In this document: piece after piece, positions 13,318 through 14,514 of the stretch
How the letters are laid out: each line of letters begins with the position of its first letter
Numbering within the stretch: position 1 is the first letter of the stretch
Origin: an uncultured Clostridium sp.
Lineage (GTDB): Bacteria > Bacillota > Clostridia > Lachnospirales > Lachnospiraceae
Length of the DNA stretch: 14,514 nucleotides
Direction: 5' to 3'
Assembly (NCBI GenBank): GCA_900555045.1
Contig: USJW01000119.1
Location: forward strand, 1-14,514
Made by a program: the position numbers and the translations under genes
The notes under the pieces: model-generated
Database searches by the model: none
Seen by the model: only the letters and a program-made list of their open reading frames with translations
What the model was told of the DNA's origin: nothing

Positions 13318-14463
13318 ATGAAGATAACAGATGTAACCGTATATGAGGTAAAACCCAGATGGATTTTTGTAAAGCTCTCCACGGATGAGGGCGTGGAGGG
13401 CTGGGGCGAAATGATTTCCGGGACTAAGACGGAGACTGTGGTGGCCGGGGCCCGGGAGATGGGAACGTACCTGATCGGGCGGGACCCCTTTGAGATCGAG
13501 CGCCTGTGGCAGGAGATGTACAAGAGCTTTTTCCGCGGCGGCCCCGTCAACGGCACCATTGTCTCCGGCATGGAGATGGCGCTGTGGGATATCAAGGGAA
13601 AATACTTCGGCGTGCCGGTGTATGAGTTCCTGGGCGGCCGGGCCAGGGACCGGATCAAGGTGTACTCCTGGATCGGCGGAGACCGGCCCGAGGACGTGGC
13701 CAGGGAGGCCATGGACCGGAAGAACAGGGGCTTTGACGCGGTGAAGATGAACGCCACGGAGGAGCTGCACTACATCGACAGCTATGACAAAATCCAGGCC
13801 GTGGCGGACCGGGTGGCCTCCATCCGGGCGGTCTGCGGGGACGGATTCGGCATCGCGGTGGACTTTCACGGCCGGGTGCACAAGCCCATGGCCAAGGTGC
13901 TGGCTCACGCGCTGGAGCCTTACAGGCTGATGTTCATGGAGGAGGTGGTCCTTCCGGAAAATGAGGAGTATTTTAAGGAGGTAGCTGCCCTGGGCTCCAC
14001 TCCGCTGGCCACGGGGGAGCGGCTGGTGAGCCGTTGGCAGTACAAGAACATTTTCCGCGAGGGCGTTGTGGACATCATCCAGCCGGATGTGGCCATGGTG
14101 GGCGGAATTCTGGAGATGAAAAAGATTATCGCCATGGCGGAGGCCTTTGATATGGCGGCCGCACCCCATGCGCCCTACGGCCCCATTGCCCTGGCCGCCA
14201 CCCTGCAGGTGGACGTGTGCTCGCCCAACGTGTTTATCCAGGAGCAGAGCCTGGGCATCCACTACAACAAGGGATTTGATTTGCTGGATTTTGTGAAGAA
14301 CAAGGACGTGTTCCAGTATGAAAACGGATTTGTGAAGGTGCCCACGCTTCCCGGGCTGGGCCTGGAGATCGACGAGGAGAAGGTGAAGGAGGTATCCGCT
14401 CAGGGACTGCACTGGACCAACCCCAAGTGGAGGAACTACGACGGGACCATGGCCGAGTGGTGA
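13318..14463 (+). CDS. dgoD: D-galactonate dehydratase homologue (enolase superfamily)
   Basis: This enzyme dehydrates D-galactonate (or a 6-phospho or epimeric form) to a 2-keto-3-deoxy acid. The 381-residue product follows E. coli DgoD along its whole length, including SWIGGDRP (117-124), DFHGRVHKPMAKVL (182-195), QEQSLGIHYNKG (308-319), LLDFVKNK (322-329) and the C-terminal MAEW. Catalytic residues map with an offset of one: Mg ligands Asp182, Glu208 and Glu234, and acid/base residues His184 and His284 (APHAPYGPIALAA). The offset arises from one residue missing before RGGP (72-75). The ligand motif reads EEV where E. coli has EEP. No 2-keto-3-deoxygalactonate kinase gene accompanies it, and a PTS lies immediately upstream, so a phosphorylated substrate is possible. 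AGAAGGAG at 13303-13310 supports the start. It is the last gene of the sigma-54 operon in the window. Confidence 0.9.
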   Translation: MKITDVTVYEVKPRWIFVKLSTDEGVEGWGEMISGTKTETVVAGAREMGTYLIGRDPFEIERLWQEMYKSFFRGGPVNGTIVSGMEMALWDIKGKYFGVPVYEFLGGRARDRIKVYSWIGGDRPEDVAREAMDRKNRGFDAVKMNATEELHYIDSYDKIQAVADRVASIRAVCGDGFGIAVDFHGRVHKPMAKVLAHALEPYRLMFMEEVVLPENEEYFKEVAALGSTPLATGERLVSRWQYKNIFREGVVDIIQPDVAMVGGILEMKKIIAMAEAFDMAAAPHAPYGPIALAATLQVDVCSPNVFIQEQSLGIHYNKGFDLLDFVKNKDVFQYENGFVKVPTLPGLGLEIDEEKVKEVSAQGLHWTNPKWRNYDGTMAEW

Positions 14464-14490
14464 TTTTTGGCGTGATATAAAAGGAGCCTG

Positions 14491-14514
14491 CCGGGCAAAT
14501 GTGATTTTGCCCGG
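14491..14514 (+). terminator. Hairpin at window edge, probable terminator of the operon
   Basis: CCGGGCAAA at 14491-14499 pairs perfectly with TTTGCCCGG at 14506-14514 around a 6-base loop, 27 bases after the dehydratase stop. The sequence ends exactly at the base of the stem, so a following T-run cannot be seen. If the T-run is absent, the operon may continue beyond the window. Confidence 0.6.

Noticed and set aside
13288..14412. 374-codon open frame antisense to the DgoD homologue
   Set aside because: It is a shadow of a well-supported enolase-superfamily gene; the protein is low-complexity-like and has no recognisable motif.
1..14514. CRISPR arrays, insertion sequences, tRNA/rRNA genes
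   Set aside because: No spaced direct-repeat array, transposase motif, terminal inverted repeats or RNA-gene signatures were found on either strand by reading.

Overview
The window looks like a contig from a fairly G+C-rich clostridium, most likely a Lachnospiraceae-type gut anaerobe. This is inferred from strong GGAGG ribosome sites, G/C-dominated third codon positions, intrinsic terminators ending GGGATCTTTTT, and PTS genes under a LevR-type sigma-54 activator. No taxonomic marker gene is present. All credible genes are on the + strand. Bases 1-73 are not genomic: they are an untrimmed Illumina P7/index/read-2 adapter, so the first gene is cut by the contig edge.

Region 1 (74-4364) is nucleotide-sugar supply for cell-surface polysaccharide. 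It holds a 5'-truncated rfbA, then rfbB and rfbD (three of the four dTDP-L-rhamnose enzymes; rfbC is not in the window), then glmM (GlcN-6-P to GlcN-1-P for UDP-GlcNAc). Region 2 (4365-6497) is a free-standing leuA (long, yeast/actinobacterial-type 2-isopropylmalate synthase). It lies between two strong intrinsic terminators, with a good sigma-A promoter placed just before the upstream terminator, an arrangement that suggests attenuation.

Region 3 (6522-14514) is a sugar-acid catabolic island in two transcription units. A near-consensus sigma-A promoter drives a phosphotriesterase-family (probably lactonase) gene and a 968-residue sigma-54 activator carrying several PTS-type phosphorylation domains. 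A consensus sigma-54 promoter (TGGCAC-N5-TTGCT) then drives a KDPG/KDPGal-type aldolase, separate galactitol-family EIIA, EIIB and EIIC genes, and a D-galactonate-dehydratase (DgoD) homologue. No kinase or dehydrogenase gene is present. The simplest reading is that the PTS imports and phosphorylates an aldonate (or its lactone), the lactonase opens any lactone, the dehydratase makes a 2-keto-3-deoxy acid phosphate, and the aldolase splits it to pyruvate and glyceraldehyde-3-phosphate. That would be a kinase-free, PTS-coupled version of the galactonate (De Ley-Doudoroff) route.

The most striking regulatory detail is at 10467-10524. The sigma-54 start site falls inside the 5' arm of an intrinsic terminator, so read-through RNA from the regulator gene should terminate, while RNA starting at the sigma-54 promoter should lack the outer stem and escape. 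An inverted repeat about 105 bp upstream of that start is a candidate activator site.
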